Part shown: positions 12,083 to 22,018 of the stretch, one piece after another | Position numbering within the stretch: position 1 is the stretch's first letter | Layout of the letters: each line of letters opens with the position of its first letter | Origin: Terramyces sp. JEL0728 | Taxonomy: Eukaryota > Chytridiomycota > Chytridiomycetes > Rhizophydiales > Terramycetaceae | Assembly: GCA_027603945.1 (NCBI GenBank) | Contig: JADIIU010000023.1 | Coordinates: forward strand, 78,433 to 142,432 | Reading direction: 5' to 3' | DNA length: 64,000 bases | Program-made: the position numbers and the translations under genes | The notes under the pieces: model-generated | What the model was told of the DNA's origin: nothing | The model's database searches: none | What the model saw: the letters and a program-made list of their open reading frames with translations, nothing else

Positions 12083-13250
12083 ATGAGAAACTTTTTCAAA
12101 CGAAAATCTTCAGTAAAGCCAGTGGAAGCAAAAGACGATGATTTATTCAGTGTGTCGCTGTCAAATCTGGAGATAGCTGATAAACCGCAAAAACACCTAG
12201 AATATGGCATTGATCCAGCAGAGAAATTCGATCAGTTATCAGCTTCATTGTCTGATTACGAAATACTGCGGTTGGCAGGGAAAGGAGGATTCGCAAAAGT
12301 ATACCAGATTAGACGCAAGAGTGATGGCAAGATATTTGCTTTAAAAGTAATGAAAAAAGAAGTGCTGAGAAAGATGAAGCAGGTGCATATTAATTGATCT
12401 AGGTTGTACATGTGATGAATGAAAAGCATATCTTGGAAAAATCTGTTGGAGGCGGATTTATAGTGCAGTTTCTTGGCGGATTTCAAGACTCTCTAAACAT
12501 CTTTATGATACAAGAATACTTGCCAGGGGGCGATTTGTTCAATTACATCAAATCATACGGGGTATATGTCGATTGATTTAGTACCTGATAGAGGACCACG
12601 CCCGCTTTTACGCAACAGAAATATACATGGGGCTCAATTACTTGCACAGTAAAGGCATAGTATATCGGGATTTAAAGCCTGAAAATGTTTTGTTTGATGC
12701 CCAAGGTCATGCAAAACTTGCCGATTTGGGGTTTGCAAAAGAATTGGATGGTAATACTACAACAACATTTTGCGGAACACCGTCATATCTTGCACCGGAA
12801 GTATTGAATAGACAGCCTTATGGATTAAAAATAGATTGGTGGACATTTGGCGTGATAATATTCCAATTATGTTCCGGTTGCTCTCCGTTCCAAGAATCGA
12901 TACCACAAAAGACATTTGCAAGGATACTGCAGTGTAATATCAGATGGCCACCAGATCCACAGCAATATTTTTCCAATACAGTGTTTGATTTAATAATGAG
13001 ACTCTTTGAACCAGATCCAGATGAGCGACTAGATGACGAAGAGATAAAACAGCATGTATGGTTTTCCAAAGTCGATTTTGAAGCAATGGCTAATCGCGAA
13101 ATACCACCACCTGGCAAAGTACATACACATGTCAAAAACTACAGCGAAGCGATGGAAACTAGCGAAGAGTTGGGTCCAGAAACGAATATGGAATTAAGCA
13201 GAGGGAATCCAATTACCTTTTCCACCGAACAGATGTTTAGAGATTTTTAG
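12083..13250 (+). CDS. AGC-family serine/threonine protein kinase
   Basis: Exons 12083..12382, 12403..12561, 12582..13250, both introns 20 nt; 375 aa. The kinase core shows the glycine loop GKGGFAKVYQI, the lysine in FALKVMKKEVL, the catalytic loop YRDLKPEN (Asp183), the activation segment TTFCGTPSYLAPEVL and IDWWTFGVIIFQL. KVDFEAMANREIPPP after the kinase domain is the start of an AGC/PKA-type C-tail. The metal-binding motif is DLG (201-203) rather than DFG. There is no clear PH or C2 domain, and the C-tail is short. The stop codon sits in a 10-bp tandem repeat. Subfamily (PKA, Akt/Sch9 or other) is uncertain. Confidence 0.88.
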
Positions 13251-13290
13251 AGATGTTTAGAGATGTTTAGAGATGTTTAGAGATGTTTAG
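13231..13290 (+). repeat. Six-unit 10-bp minisatellite across the kinase stop codon
   Basis: Six consecutive units of AGATGTTTAG; the second is AGATTTTTAG. The first two encode the last residues of the kinase and its stop (13248..13250); the other four follow. Its length could change the protein end or 3' UTR. Confidence 0.9.
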
Positions 13291-13407
13291 ACTAAATATA
13301 ATGTAATAAAAGAATTCAGTTTATTCGAACCAATTTCATAGACAGATAAACTCATCCGTGGATGAGAAAATTATTGTAATTGACATACAAAGTGCAAATA
13401 ACCTGGT

Positions 13408-14952
13408 TTATTTCATTGATTTCCTTAGTTTCAAACCTTTTACAGCATACTTCAAAATTGGGTAAGAGGCGGCAATCGTAGTAAGCAAGAATGCATAGTA
13501 TTGGCCATTCAACTGCCACCAGGTCATCCTGGCAGTGATTGGCACTAGATGGTCATACCCAACAGTTGCAGCCATTTCAAAGAGGTTTGTCAAAGTAACT
13601 ACATGGGTTTCACTATTCAATTTGGCAACAACTTTCATTTTTTCAACGCTTTTGTGAATAACAGAACTTGGATCTGCAGATTCTTGCAGCAGTTTTGTGA
13701 TTTTCGTTTTCAATTGTTCAGGAGTGAATTTGAATTTGTCGTTTGTGTATCCGAGATGAGCTTCTTCTACCGATCTCGCATTTGCAAATTGATCAGCAAA
13801 TATTCCAGTCACGATCATGGGTACACCTGCAAACATTCCTTCGTGAACTGAAGATGCACCCCCATGTGTAAGAAATAGCTTGACAGCGGAATGTTGCAGT
13901 AGAGCGCGCTGATTCACCCATTGTTTGAATATAAATCGACCTTCTAACCCAGGAGGAGATTCAAACTGTTGATGAGTCCGGACTAATGGCCAAATAACAG
14001 CCAACTTTTCATTTTCATTCAATAGTTGCTTGGCAGTTTCATAGATTCGTTCAGCGATGGATCCACTAATGTCAGCGGCTGATCCGAATGCAATGTAAAC
14101 CACAGAAGTTCCATTCCTTTGAAAGTTGTCCAACATTTCCTTCATTTCAGGACCAAGAGGTTTTATGGTCGGCGGCAAAATTGGCCCAACAGGAATGATA
14201 TTTGGAGGTAATTCTCTAGCTTTCACAAGTCCAAATACGTTGTGAGCAAAGTATAGATGCTGCTTTGCTACACTTGCCAAGAACGGAGAATGGATTCCCG
14301 CCTGCTTTTTTATCCCACTGAATTCCTTGTACAAGCTATACAACTCTGGCAAAGCAGGGATTGTTTCTGGGAGTGTTGTCAAAAATCCAAAGTTGCGTGC
14401 AAAGAAATTCGCGAGAAGCTGTTCCTGAGAAAGTTTGGTAAAGACATCTGGGACATAATAAGTTTGACCAATTCCAAAGAAACCGAGTGGTCCTAAAATA
14501 ACGAGTCTCTTGTTGTTGGTATGGCCATAATCAATACATCCAAGGTTAAACATGTTGCACACGAGCAAATCAATGTGCTGCTCTCGATCAAACTTTTGAA
14601 TTCCGGTATAAAAATCGAGATAGGTGCTGGTCAACATATTTCCAAGAAAGCAAAGCGATCCAAGCGACATTCCGGTAGAGTTCATCAGCTGTGGAAACCT
14701 GGTTTTTACTTTTTCCATCATTAGAGATTCATCTGGATATTCAATTAATCTGGTTGTGATTTTGGGGAAATTCTTTGCAAAGGGCAATCCGTAATTCGTC
14801 GATAGGTAAGTAACTGTGTTTCCCTTGTCAATCATGGGGTGCAGGATTTCAAAGTAAGGCAGTACGTGACTAATCGATCCAAAATTTAGTGATACCGCAA
14901 TATGATATGCTGAGATACAAGACAAGAGCAGAGACAAACAACTGGTTTTCAT
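13408..14952 (-). CDS. UDP-glycosyltransferase (GT1/UGT), copy 1
   Basis: Transfers sugar from a UDP-sugar to a small acceptor, probably in the ER lumen or secretory path. 514 aa, intronless. An N-terminal signal peptide is followed by FGSISHVLPYF with the catalytic histidine (His29). The C-terminal half has the UDP-sugar block KQWVNQRALLQHS, LFLTHGGASSVHEGMFAGVP and IFADQFANA. A hydrophobic segment near the end and a basic tail (KLRKSMK) resemble a type I membrane anchor with a short cytosolic end. It is the most downstream member of four same-strand paralogues and shares its last codons and 3' flank almost exactly with copy 2. The stop overlaps AATAAA. Confidence 0.92.
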   Translation of the reverse strand: MKTSCLSLLLSCISAYHIAVSLNFGSISHVLPYFEILHPMIDKGNTVTYLSTNYGLPFAKNFPKITTRLIEYPDESLMMEKVKTRFPQLMNSTGMSLGSLCFLGNMLTSTYLDFYTGIQKFDREQHIDLLVCNMFNLGCIDYGHTNNKRLVILGPLGFFGIGQTYYVPDVFTKLSQEQLLANFFARNFGFLTTLPETIPALPELYSLYKEFSGIKKQAGIHSPFLASVAKQHLYFAHNVFGLVKARELPPNIIPVGPILPPTIKPLGPEMKEMLDNFQRNGTSVVYIAFGSAADISGSIAERIYETAKQLLNENEKLAVIWPLVRTHQQFESPPGLEGRFIFKQWVNQRALLQHSAVKLFLTHGGASSVHEGMFAGVPMIVTGIFADQFANARSVEEAHLGYTNDKFKFTPEQLKTKITKLLQESADPSSVIHKSVEKMKVVAKLNSETHVVTLTNLFEMAATVGYDHLVPITARMTWWQLNGQYYAFLLTTIAASYPILKYAVKGLKLRKSMK

Positions 14953-15305
14953 TTTGTTGGTTTTTTACGCGAATTTTCATTTATATTTACAGGTACAGTG
15001 GCGAAGCGGGGATATGAAATGAATCATCGACTGAAATACTCCGACAATTCCCAAAGCTCACAGCTAAATAGATGGTATTTCGCACAGCCAGCCACTATAC
15101 CTATCGCGATATATCCTATAACTTTTGCTGCTGTTTAGTGAGAATATCTCTGGTGCGAGTCATCGAAACGGGCCGCATATACCTTGTTTGTTCCAATCAG
15201 CCAGACACAGACCAATGGCTGAATCAATCGCAATATTAAATAGTTTACTCCATTTCGAGGATGGCCAAGGCTTGAGAACTCAACACTGAGTGCAAATAAC
15301 CTGGT
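14953..15305. other. Spacer between UGT copies 1 and 2
   Basis: 353 bp. It holds the upstream region of copy 1 (an AT-rich TATA-like stretch near 14980 on the minus strand) and the 3' flank of copy 2, which repeats that of copy 1 (compare 13391..13443). No gene seen. Confidence 0.4.
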
Positions 15306-16835
15306 TTATTTCATTGATTTCCTTAGTTTCAAACCTTTTACGACATACTTCAAAATTGGATAAGCGGCAGTGAGCGTAGTAAGCAAGAACACATAGTATT
15401 GGCCATTCGACTGCCACCAGGTCATCTTGGCAGTGATTGGCACTAGATGGTCGTATCCAACAGTAGCAGCCATTTCAAACATATTAATAACAGTCTTGAC
15501 ATGCATTTCACTATTCAAACGTGCTATTTTCTTCATCTTCTGAACGCTCTTGTAAACTAGTGAGGTAGGATCATTTGCATCACTCAAGAGGCTGCCAATC
15601 TGTATTTTCAAACCTTCTGCTGTAAATTCCAGCTTTTTGTTTTCATAGCCCAAATGTGCATGTGCTACTGCTTTAGCATTTGCGAACTGATCGGCAAAAA
15701 TACCAGTTACTATCATCGGAATTCCAGCGTAGATACCTTCGTGTATTGACGAAATGCCGCCATGTGTCAAGAATATTTTAACTGCTGGATGGACAATCAG
15801 TGCTCGTTGATTTACCCATTTTTTCAGAATAAATCTGCCTTGCAAGTCAAGTGGTATCTGCAACTGGTTGCTCTCAGTTTGGACCAAACTCCAGATTACA
15901 GCAGTATTTGGAGTATCTTGTAATACCCTTTTGCAAGCATCAAAAATCTTTTCAGAAATAGGGCCAGTAATGTTTGCTGCTGTGCCAAAGGCGATATATA
16001 TTACTGATATTCCATGTTTCTCAAAATTGTCTAGTTCTTGCTGGGTATCCTGTTCTAGCGGCTTTATTGTTTTAGGAAGCAGAGGACCAACAGCCAAAAC
16101 ATTTGGAGGCATTTCGCGAGCACCTACTAGTCCAAAAACATTGTGTGCGATATACAAGTGTTGCTTCAAGATACGTGGTAAGCCTGGAGTTTCAATCCCC
16201 AAGTTCTTTTTGATTTTTGATACCCGTTTGTTGAATCTGTACATTGATGGCTGGAGCTGCAAGCTGTCGTATTTATACTGCATACGCTTGTACCAGCTAT
16301 GGACCAATTCCTCTTGAGTAAATTCAGAGAATGCACTGGGAGAATACCAAGTTTGCGCTACCCCCATAAATCCTAAATGGCCAAGCACAATCATTTTCTT
16401 GCCGTGGTAATGCCCATAATCAATGCAAGCATAATTGTATGCGACACATACCAGTAAGTCGATATGATGCTGCTTGTCGAATTTGTCGATTCCCACATAT
16501 GCATCTTGATAACTATCAAGCAAAATTCCCATAAAGTTTCCAACGCCTTTGGAGTCCATTTTAGTATGATTGAGAGCGGACTTGAATCGCTTTATTATCG
16601 CAGACATGGTATGATTTGGATTGATTTCAATCCCGTGTGTAGCAATATTGGGATACTGCTTTGGATATCCCAGCGATTCTTTTGGAGCCAGAAAGGTAAC
16701 GGTGTTTCCTTGGTCGATCAACGGCTGGACAATTTCAAAGTAAGGTAGTACGTGTGACACCGTCCCAAGGATAATAGATATTGCTATGTGGTATGATGCG
16801 GTAGCCGTGATGAAGATTGTGCACATAAAATTCAT
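15306..16835 (-). CDS. UDP-glycosyltransferase (GT1/UGT), copy 2
   Basis: 509 aa, intronless, closest to copy 1. Signal peptide, LGTVSHVLPYFEI with the catalytic His, a divergent acceptor-binding N-terminal domain, then KKWVNQRALIVHPAVKIF, LTHGGISSIHEGIYAGIP and IFADQFANAKA. It ends with the same membrane segment and tail (KYVVKGLKLRKSMK) as copy 1. The stop overlaps AATAAA. N-terminal divergence with C-terminal conservation is usual for UGTs whose acceptors differ. Confidence 0.92.
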   Translation of the reverse strand: MNFMCTIFITATASYHIAISIILGTVSHVLPYFEIVQPLIDQGNTVTFLAPKESLGYPKQYPNIATHGIEINPNHTMSAIIKRFKSALNHTKMDSKGVGNFMGILLDSYQDAYVGIDKFDKQHHIDLLVCVAYNYACIDYGHYHGKKMIVLGHLGFMGVAQTWYSPSAFSEFTQEELVHSWYKRMQYKYDSLQLQPSMYRFNKRVSKIKKNLGIETPGLPRILKQHLYIAHNVFGLVGAREMPPNVLAVGPLLPKTIKPLEQDTQQELDNFEKHGISVIYIAFGTAANITGPISEKIFDACKRVLQDTPNTAVIWSLVQTESNQLQIPLDLQGRFILKKWVNQRALIVHPAVKIFLTHGGISSIHEGIYAGIPMIVTGIFADQFANAKAVAHAHLGYENKKLEFTAEGLKIQIGSLLSDANDPTSLVYKSVQKMKKIARLNSEMHVKTVINMFEMAATVGYDHLVPITAKMTWWQSNGQYYVFLLTTLTAAYPILKYVVKGLKLRKSMK

Positions 16836-17016
16836 TTCTCACGAGCAAAATTCGAAACTTGTGGGCTACTTTGATCCAAATTAAATATAATAATCGGCCT
16901 ATGCTAAAACGGCCGGTATTATAGTGTGAGGAAGGAATTGAGGGGTTATGACGCGTGATAATCTAGCATAAACTAAAATTTGCATAAACCCAGATATCCG
17001 ATTCGAATGGCCGAGA

Positions 17017-18441
17017 TTAGATTTTATTTTCCAAGAAATGTACTATTGAGACAAGCACGATGAATAATGTTGCAATTAAAGTGTAAAACTCGCCATGGAT
17101 TTGCCACCAGGTCATCTTGGCAGTAATTGGGACCAGATGGTTATATCCAACAGTAGCTGCCATTTCAAAAGTATTCACCAACAGCAATAAATGACTCTGG
17201 CTATTTAATCTGGCTATTTTCTTGAATCTCTGTGCACCATTGTATAATTTTGACTCTGGATCTTTAAATTGCGCCATCACTTCTTTTATCGTGCTAGTGA
17301 AATTGCTAGGTGTTATTCTGTTAATATCAACGGTAACACCTAAATTTACATTTACTAGCTTTTTTGCATTATCAAACTGATCGGCAGATATGGGAGTGAC
17401 AAGCATTGGTACTCCAGCATACATTGATTCCATAATCGACGACAGCCCACCATGGTTAATAAATAGCTTGGTTGCAGAATTCATTAATAACGCGCGCTGA
17501 TTAACCCACGATTTGATGATGATTCTATCAATGAGATCATCAGGAACATGATAACTGCGCGGATCAGTCCCTCCTAATGCAATAATCACCGCCAACTTTG
17601 GGTTTTCATTTAGCAACTGCACTATTGATGCAAATATCTTTAGTCCTGTAAAATGTGTAATGTCCAATACAGACCCATAAGAGATATAAATAACAGAGAT
17701 TCCTTTAATTTCAAAGCTGTATAATTGATCAAGCAATTCTGGTTCTAAAGGATCTATAGTTGAAGGCAATACTGGTCCAACTACAAGAACATTAGTGGGC
17801 AAGTCTCTTGGCTCGTGAAACCCAAACACGCTATGCGATATAAACAAGTGCTGGCCAATATAATCTTTTGGAATGGCCTTATCTAATCCAAGTTCCTTTC
17901 GAGTTTTCATATAGTTTTCGTATTGATTGATCGATTCAATGTATTCTGGTATCGAAGGTATTTCCGTAAGCCATTTATATATTCTGGTAAACAGGCTAGA
18001 GACTACTTGTTCCTGAGTGAAGGGCGATCCGTAAGGCGGAATGTACCAAGATCTCCCCATCCCCAGATATCCTAACGGTGCCAGGTAAACTATCTTTTTC
18101 TTGTGAAAATGCGCATAATCCAAGCAAGCTGGAGTCATGAAATCACACAGAAACAAATCTACCTTTTGTTTCCCATCAAATGCTTTTATCGTTTTAAAAT
18201 CCCGAACGTAATCCCTGTCCCATTGTTTTGACCCTGATCCAATTTGTCTCTTTAGAATACCTGGAAAGTCATCCACATGCTTTAAATATTCTTGCGGAGC
18301 GAGGAATGTAATCCTATTTCCTTGTTCCGCGAGAATTTGAAGCGCTGGTAGGAAGGGCATGATGTGGGAAATCGTACCAAACGACATTACAAGAGCAATT
18401 TTATATGTACATACGCTAACAACCAGGAATAGCCAGTTCAT
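17017..18441 (-). CDS. UDP-glycosyltransferase (GT1/UGT), copy 3, short form
   Basis: 474 aa, intronless. Signal peptide, FGTISHIMPFLPAL with the catalytic His, donor block KSWVNQRALLMNSATKLF, INHGGLSSIMESMYAGVP and ISADQFDNAKK, and a terminal membrane segment (FYTLIATLFIVLVSIVHFL). It is about 30-40 residues shorter than its neighbours, mostly within the N-terminal acceptor domain (around residues 70-110). It differs from copies 1 and 2 at several donor-block positions (THGG to NHGG). Activity is likely but less certain. Confidence 0.9.
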   Translation of the reverse strand: MNWLFLVVSVCTYKIALVMSFGTISHIMPFLPALQILAEQGNRITFLAPQEYLKHVDDFPGILKRQIGSGSKQWDRDYVRDFKTIKAFDGKQKVDLFLCDFMTPACLDYAHFHKKKIVYLAPLGYLGMGRSWYIPPYGSPFTQEQVVSSLFTRIYKWLTEIPSIPEYIESINQYENYMKTRKELGLDKAIPKDYIGQHLFISHSVFGFHEPRDLPTNVLVVGPVLPSTIDPLEPELLDQLYSFEIKGISVIYISYGSVLDITHFTGLKIFASIVQLLNENPKLAVIIALGGTDPRSYHVPDDLIDRIIIKSWVNQRALLMNSATKLFINHGGLSSIMESMYAGVPMLVTPISADQFDNAKKLVNVNLGVTVDINRITPSNFTSTIKEVMAQFKDPESKLYNGAQRFKKIARLNSQSHLLLLVNTFEMAATVGYNHLVPITAKMTWWQIHGEFYTLIATLFIVLVSIVHFLENKI

Positions 18442-18594
18442 GTTCTACAACTTGAAAAAATCAAAAAAATCAAAAGTATATGGAATTTCCCTTTGTCGTT
18501 AGTTCAAGATGAATTAGTGCTCGCAAAGTCAATTGCAAAACTGGTGCGGCTTCGATAATCTAAGCCTAAATCAATCTGATGCATGACGGTTTAT

Positions 18595-20112
18595 TTATTT
18601 TGATTTGAAAAAGAACCGAACAACAATGAATCCAATGAGCAGCGAGATGATAAGAGAATAAAACTCTCCATAAATTTGCCACCACGTCAATTTGGATGTG
18701 ATTGGCACCAAATGCGCATATCCTACAGTAGCAGCCATTTCAAACAAGTTCTTTAGATATAGCTTGTGCGTTACACTGTTCAACCGGACAATCTTTTTCA
18801 TCTTTTGGACAGATTCAAAGATTTCAGAATCTGGATCAGCGATTTCCTTGTTCAGAAATACAATTTTCTCCTTTAAACTGCTTGGGGTAAACTCCATTTT
18901 CTTGTTTTCAAGTCCAATTTTAGCTTCTTGAGCAGCGATTGCGTTCAAGAATTGATCTCCAAATATTCCAGTTACTACAATCGGCACTCCGGCATACATT
19001 GATTCATGGATTGATGCTATGCCTCCGTGAGTACAAAATACTTTGGTAGCAGGGTGTGCAAGCAGAGCACGTTGATTTACCCACTGTTTGAATAATAAAC
19101 GATCTCTAAATTCTTCTGGAACTGCTAAACTGCTTGCATCGGACTTTCCAAGTGCCCACACTGCAGCAAGGTTTGGATTTTCATGCAGTAACAACTTGAT
19201 TCCTTCAAAAATTCTATCACCAATGAATCCGGTTACGTTTGCGGCCGATCCAAAAGCAATATATACCACTGATATGCCATCTTTGTTGAATCTATCAAGC
19301 TGTGATTGTAATTCTCCATCCAACTGTCCAACATTATCAGATATCATCGGCCCAATAGGAATCACATTTGTTGGCAATTCCCTAGCTTTGTAAAATCCAA
19401 TAACATTATGTGTCAATATCAAATGCTTTTTGACAGTATCTTGCGCAGATGTAAGATCAAGTCCAAATTCCTTTTTGTCTTGTTTCAATTTCGCCATATA
19501 GCTGCGTAATGTTAAAACTTGATTTAGAGAAGGCAATCCACTGAGCTTGGCCGCCAATCTGGCACGGAAACTTCTTACTAATTCTTGCTGTGCAATGGGA
19601 TACATCAGGCTGGGAGTATACCAGCTTTCGCCTACCCCAAGACTCCCAATATTCGTAAGTAGAAAGATTAAATTCTTTTTCTCTGCGTTTGCGTATTCCA
19701 CACAAGCAGTATTGAAAATATCACAAATGAACAAGTCTGGATGGTATTTCTGATCAAACCGTTCTATTTCCAGATACGAATCTCTGAATAAATCCACAAT
19801 TCCCTTAAATAGCGGAGTTATGTCTGTCTTTGTAGCGTTCCAATCCTTTTGGCTTGAAAGTGCAATCTCCCTCACTTGTTCCTGATCCAGATTCATTTCT
19901 ACTGTCGATATCTTTGGATACTTGGACGAATATCCTAGTGTTACTGAAGGAGCAAAGTAAGTAACTTGGTTTCCTTCATCTACCAATTCTGATAGTGCTG
20001 CAAGGTACGGATTCACATGGGACGCAGTTCCAAATGTCATTGAAATCATAATGTGATACGAATAAGAACAGCCAAAGAGCAAGGCCCATTTTAAAAGCTC
20101 AAAATTCTTCAT
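18595..20112 (-). CDS. UDP-glycosyltransferase (GT1/UGT), copy 4
   Basis: 505 aa, intronless. Signal peptide, FGTASHVNPYLAAL with the catalytic His, KQWVNQRALLAHPATKVF, CTHGGIASIHESMYAGVP, IFGDQFLNA, then a C-terminal membrane segment ending FFFKSK. The start at 20112 matches the other copies in signal-peptide length. It is only 12 bp from the oppositely oriented MED4 start, so the promoters must overlap neighbouring sequence. The stop overlaps AATAAA. Confidence 0.92.
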   Translation of the reverse strand: MKNFELLKWALLFGCSYSYHIMISMTFGTASHVNPYLAALSELVDEGNQVTYFAPSVTLGYSSKYPKISTVEMNLDQEQVREIALSSQKDWNATKTDITPLFKGIVDLFRDSYLEIERFDQKYHPDLFICDIFNTACVEYANAEKKNLIFLLTNIGSLGVGESWYTPSLMYPIAQQELVRSFRARLAAKLSGLPSLNQVLTLRSYMAKLKQDKKEFGLDLTSAQDTVKKHLILTHNVIGFYKARELPTNVIPIGPMISDNVGQLDGELQSQLDRFNKDGISVVYIAFGSAANVTGFIGDRIFEGIKLLLHENPNLAAVWALGKSDASSLAVPEEFRDRLLFKQWVNQRALLAHPATKVFCTHGGIASIHESMYAGVPIVVTGIFGDQFLNAIAAQEAKIGLENKKMEFTPSSLKEKIVFLNKEIADPDSEIFESVQKMKKIVRLNSVTHKLYLKNLFEMAATVGYAHLVPITSKLTWWQIYGEFYSLIISLLIGFIVVRFFFKSK

Positions 20113-20124
20113 TTTTGAATTTAA

Positions 20125-20757
20125 ATGGAGAGAAATCTAAAGCAAGAGTCACAAGAAATATTCACAGAATACAACTCTAGAATCAGGGATTTGTTTGAAT
20201 CGTTCGAGAATATAACGCTGAATAAAGAGTACACTTCGCCAGCATCAATTACAGATGAAATCATTCGAGTTGACAAACGCTTGGACGATTTACTCTCCAG
20301 AATCAGCGAGCATCAGCAAATTCAATCCAGAATAAACCAGTACAAACAGTCGTTATTCGACGTTACGAAAACCAATATGAAATTTGCCCAGGATCTCAAT
20401 TCAAGCTACAATGAGTTGGAATTACTTTTGTTTAAAGCAAAGAGAATTTTATCTACGCAAAATGGTAATTGCAAGTTAACTAGTTGGTATTGATTCGCAG
20501 GAGTTGTTAGATTATGCGCAGAGGGTTGCCAAGCACACACTGTTGCCATTTGAGCCGCCTATACCCCAGGAACATCATATGCGCATGTCTTTGCTGTTTC
20601 AAGAAAAAGAACAAGTCCAGATTCAAGGTAATTGTTTTTGATTGTAGAAGAAGTTGTGCGCGATGAACAAGTGCAGATGGAGATTGATATGACTGGGACG
20701 AAACCAGCAACTCCGGAAGCGGCAGATGAAGATTTACTGGATTTGGATTTGTTTTAG
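20125..20757 (+). CDS. MED4: Mediator complex subunit 4 (Med4)
   Basis: Med4 belongs to the Mediator middle module that links activators to RNA polymerase II. Exons 20125..20464, 20484..20627, 20648..20757 (introns 19 and 20 nt), 197 aa. It is helical, with VDKRLDDLLSRISEHQQIQ, then ELELLLFKAKRIL, and after splicing the family signature ELLDYAQRVAKHTLLPFEPP followed by HHMRMSLLF. The acidic end DEDLLDLDLF is typical. No other ATG lies near the start. It runs divergently from UGT copy 4 with 12 bp between start codons. Confidence 0.85.
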
Positions 20758-21268
20758 TTTTAATATACGCCCTGATGGTGATTAATCAAATCGCTTTCAC
20801 ATGCAATAGCTTAATAATTTCAACTATAATGGATAGAATAAGGCTTTAATACGCTTGCCACCTTATTAAATACAAACAGAAACGTAGATCAGTGCTGTTG
20901 CTTTATTAAAAATCTCGAATTATGGTTTTTTTAATATACGTTAAATTGGGTGAAAGTTCCCGATTCATTTATTTAATATCGTTGAATGTAGAGATTTATC
21001 ACAGATTACAGTGATGGCAATAATTGTCGTACGAGCATCTCACGGTGGATTTGCTTCCAGTAAGTTACCAAGAGAAATCATGGTTGTGCGGCACATGTAA
21101 TTAACGCTATCCGCTATATATGGTTATTAGCACTGTTTTATCACATCAGTTCTAATCCTACTTTTTTTATTTCCACAATTTTTGCACCTTCGACTACAGG
21201 GGCATAGTCATTGCCAACAACCCCCTACGCAAAATCTTTTAAAAAGAAACAAGTGTCGACCTCATTAA
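20758..21268. other. Intergenic stretch with no gene seen
   Basis: 511 bp, AT-rich with several TTAATA stretches. No ORF that looks coding, no tRNA-like fold and no repeat. It should contain the promoter of the 21269 gene and the MED4 3' end (AATATA just after the stop). Confidence 0.4.
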
Positions 21269-21718
21269 ATGCAGTTAGAACGCATCTTATTATCAGTGAT
21301 AATAACCGTTTTAGGAATGCTAGCGCTTTACTTTCATCTACAAATCAAGTACTTGATGGCAAGGTTACAACAATTATCTGAAAAATTAACTGTACATAAT
21401 CCAAAACCAGTCTTGATTTTACCGCAGGAACAGCCGTTACGTAGAGATCAAGGCCAGTATCGGCCAGTATCGACGATTTCCGATGATTTCTTCCTCCATT
21501 CGCGAACAAATACAAGCAACAGCGATAGGGAATGGCTTAACAGTATCTGGGAAAATAGGCACGTAGATCCTGATGCGGAAACTGTGATTATGTCTGAAAG
21601 CGAAGTTGAATTTGTTACTTTGGCTGTAGAATACCAGGATTCTACTATATCTATTACCTGTGACGATGAATTATATGAATACTCTTGTAGGATTATCCCT
21701 TCTACCGTAGTTGAATAA
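21269..21718 (+). CDS. Hypothetical single-pass membrane protein, 149 aa
   Basis: Family not recognised. Residues about 6-26 (ILLSVIITVLGMLALYFHL) form one membrane segment, then a short basic stretch (QIKYLMARLQQLSEKL) and a hydrophilic acidic C-terminal domain (SESEVEFVTLAVEYQDSTI). This suggests an N-terminally anchored protein with a cytosolic or lumenal tail. Intronless. The ATG is the first in frame. Confidence 0.55.
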   Translation: MQLERILLSVIITVLGMLALYFHLQIKYLMARLQQLSEKLTVHNPKPVLILPQEQPLRRDQGQYRPVSTISDDFFLHSRTNTSNSDREWLNSIWENRHVDPDAETVIMSESEVEFVTLAVEYQDSTISITCDDELYEYSCRIIPSTVVE

Positions 21719-22018
21719 TTCAGTCTTGTTGATCTCATATTTATTTAATATATTGTTATTTTAATTGTAAATCTTGTGTCACTGCGGCATAGTACTATTA
21801 TGCGCTCTGATTCATTTGGTATTCCCTAGATCTCAGCAGTGCCGGATTCAACACACCATTATGACTGTGGACGAGCGACATCCGCTTCCATGCAGTCTGA
21901 ATACCGATAGTCTCGCTTGATAATTCCAAAGAAAAGAGCTCACTGATATTGTTACCAAAACTCGGGATTTTTTCCAAGCCTCACGGCCACAAAAGGACAG
22001 AGAACGAAAAGCTTTTTG
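21719..22018. other. Upstream region of the first GH18 gene
   Basis: 300 bp with no coding frame. It presumably carries the promoter of the chitinase; no confident element found. Confidence 0.35.
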
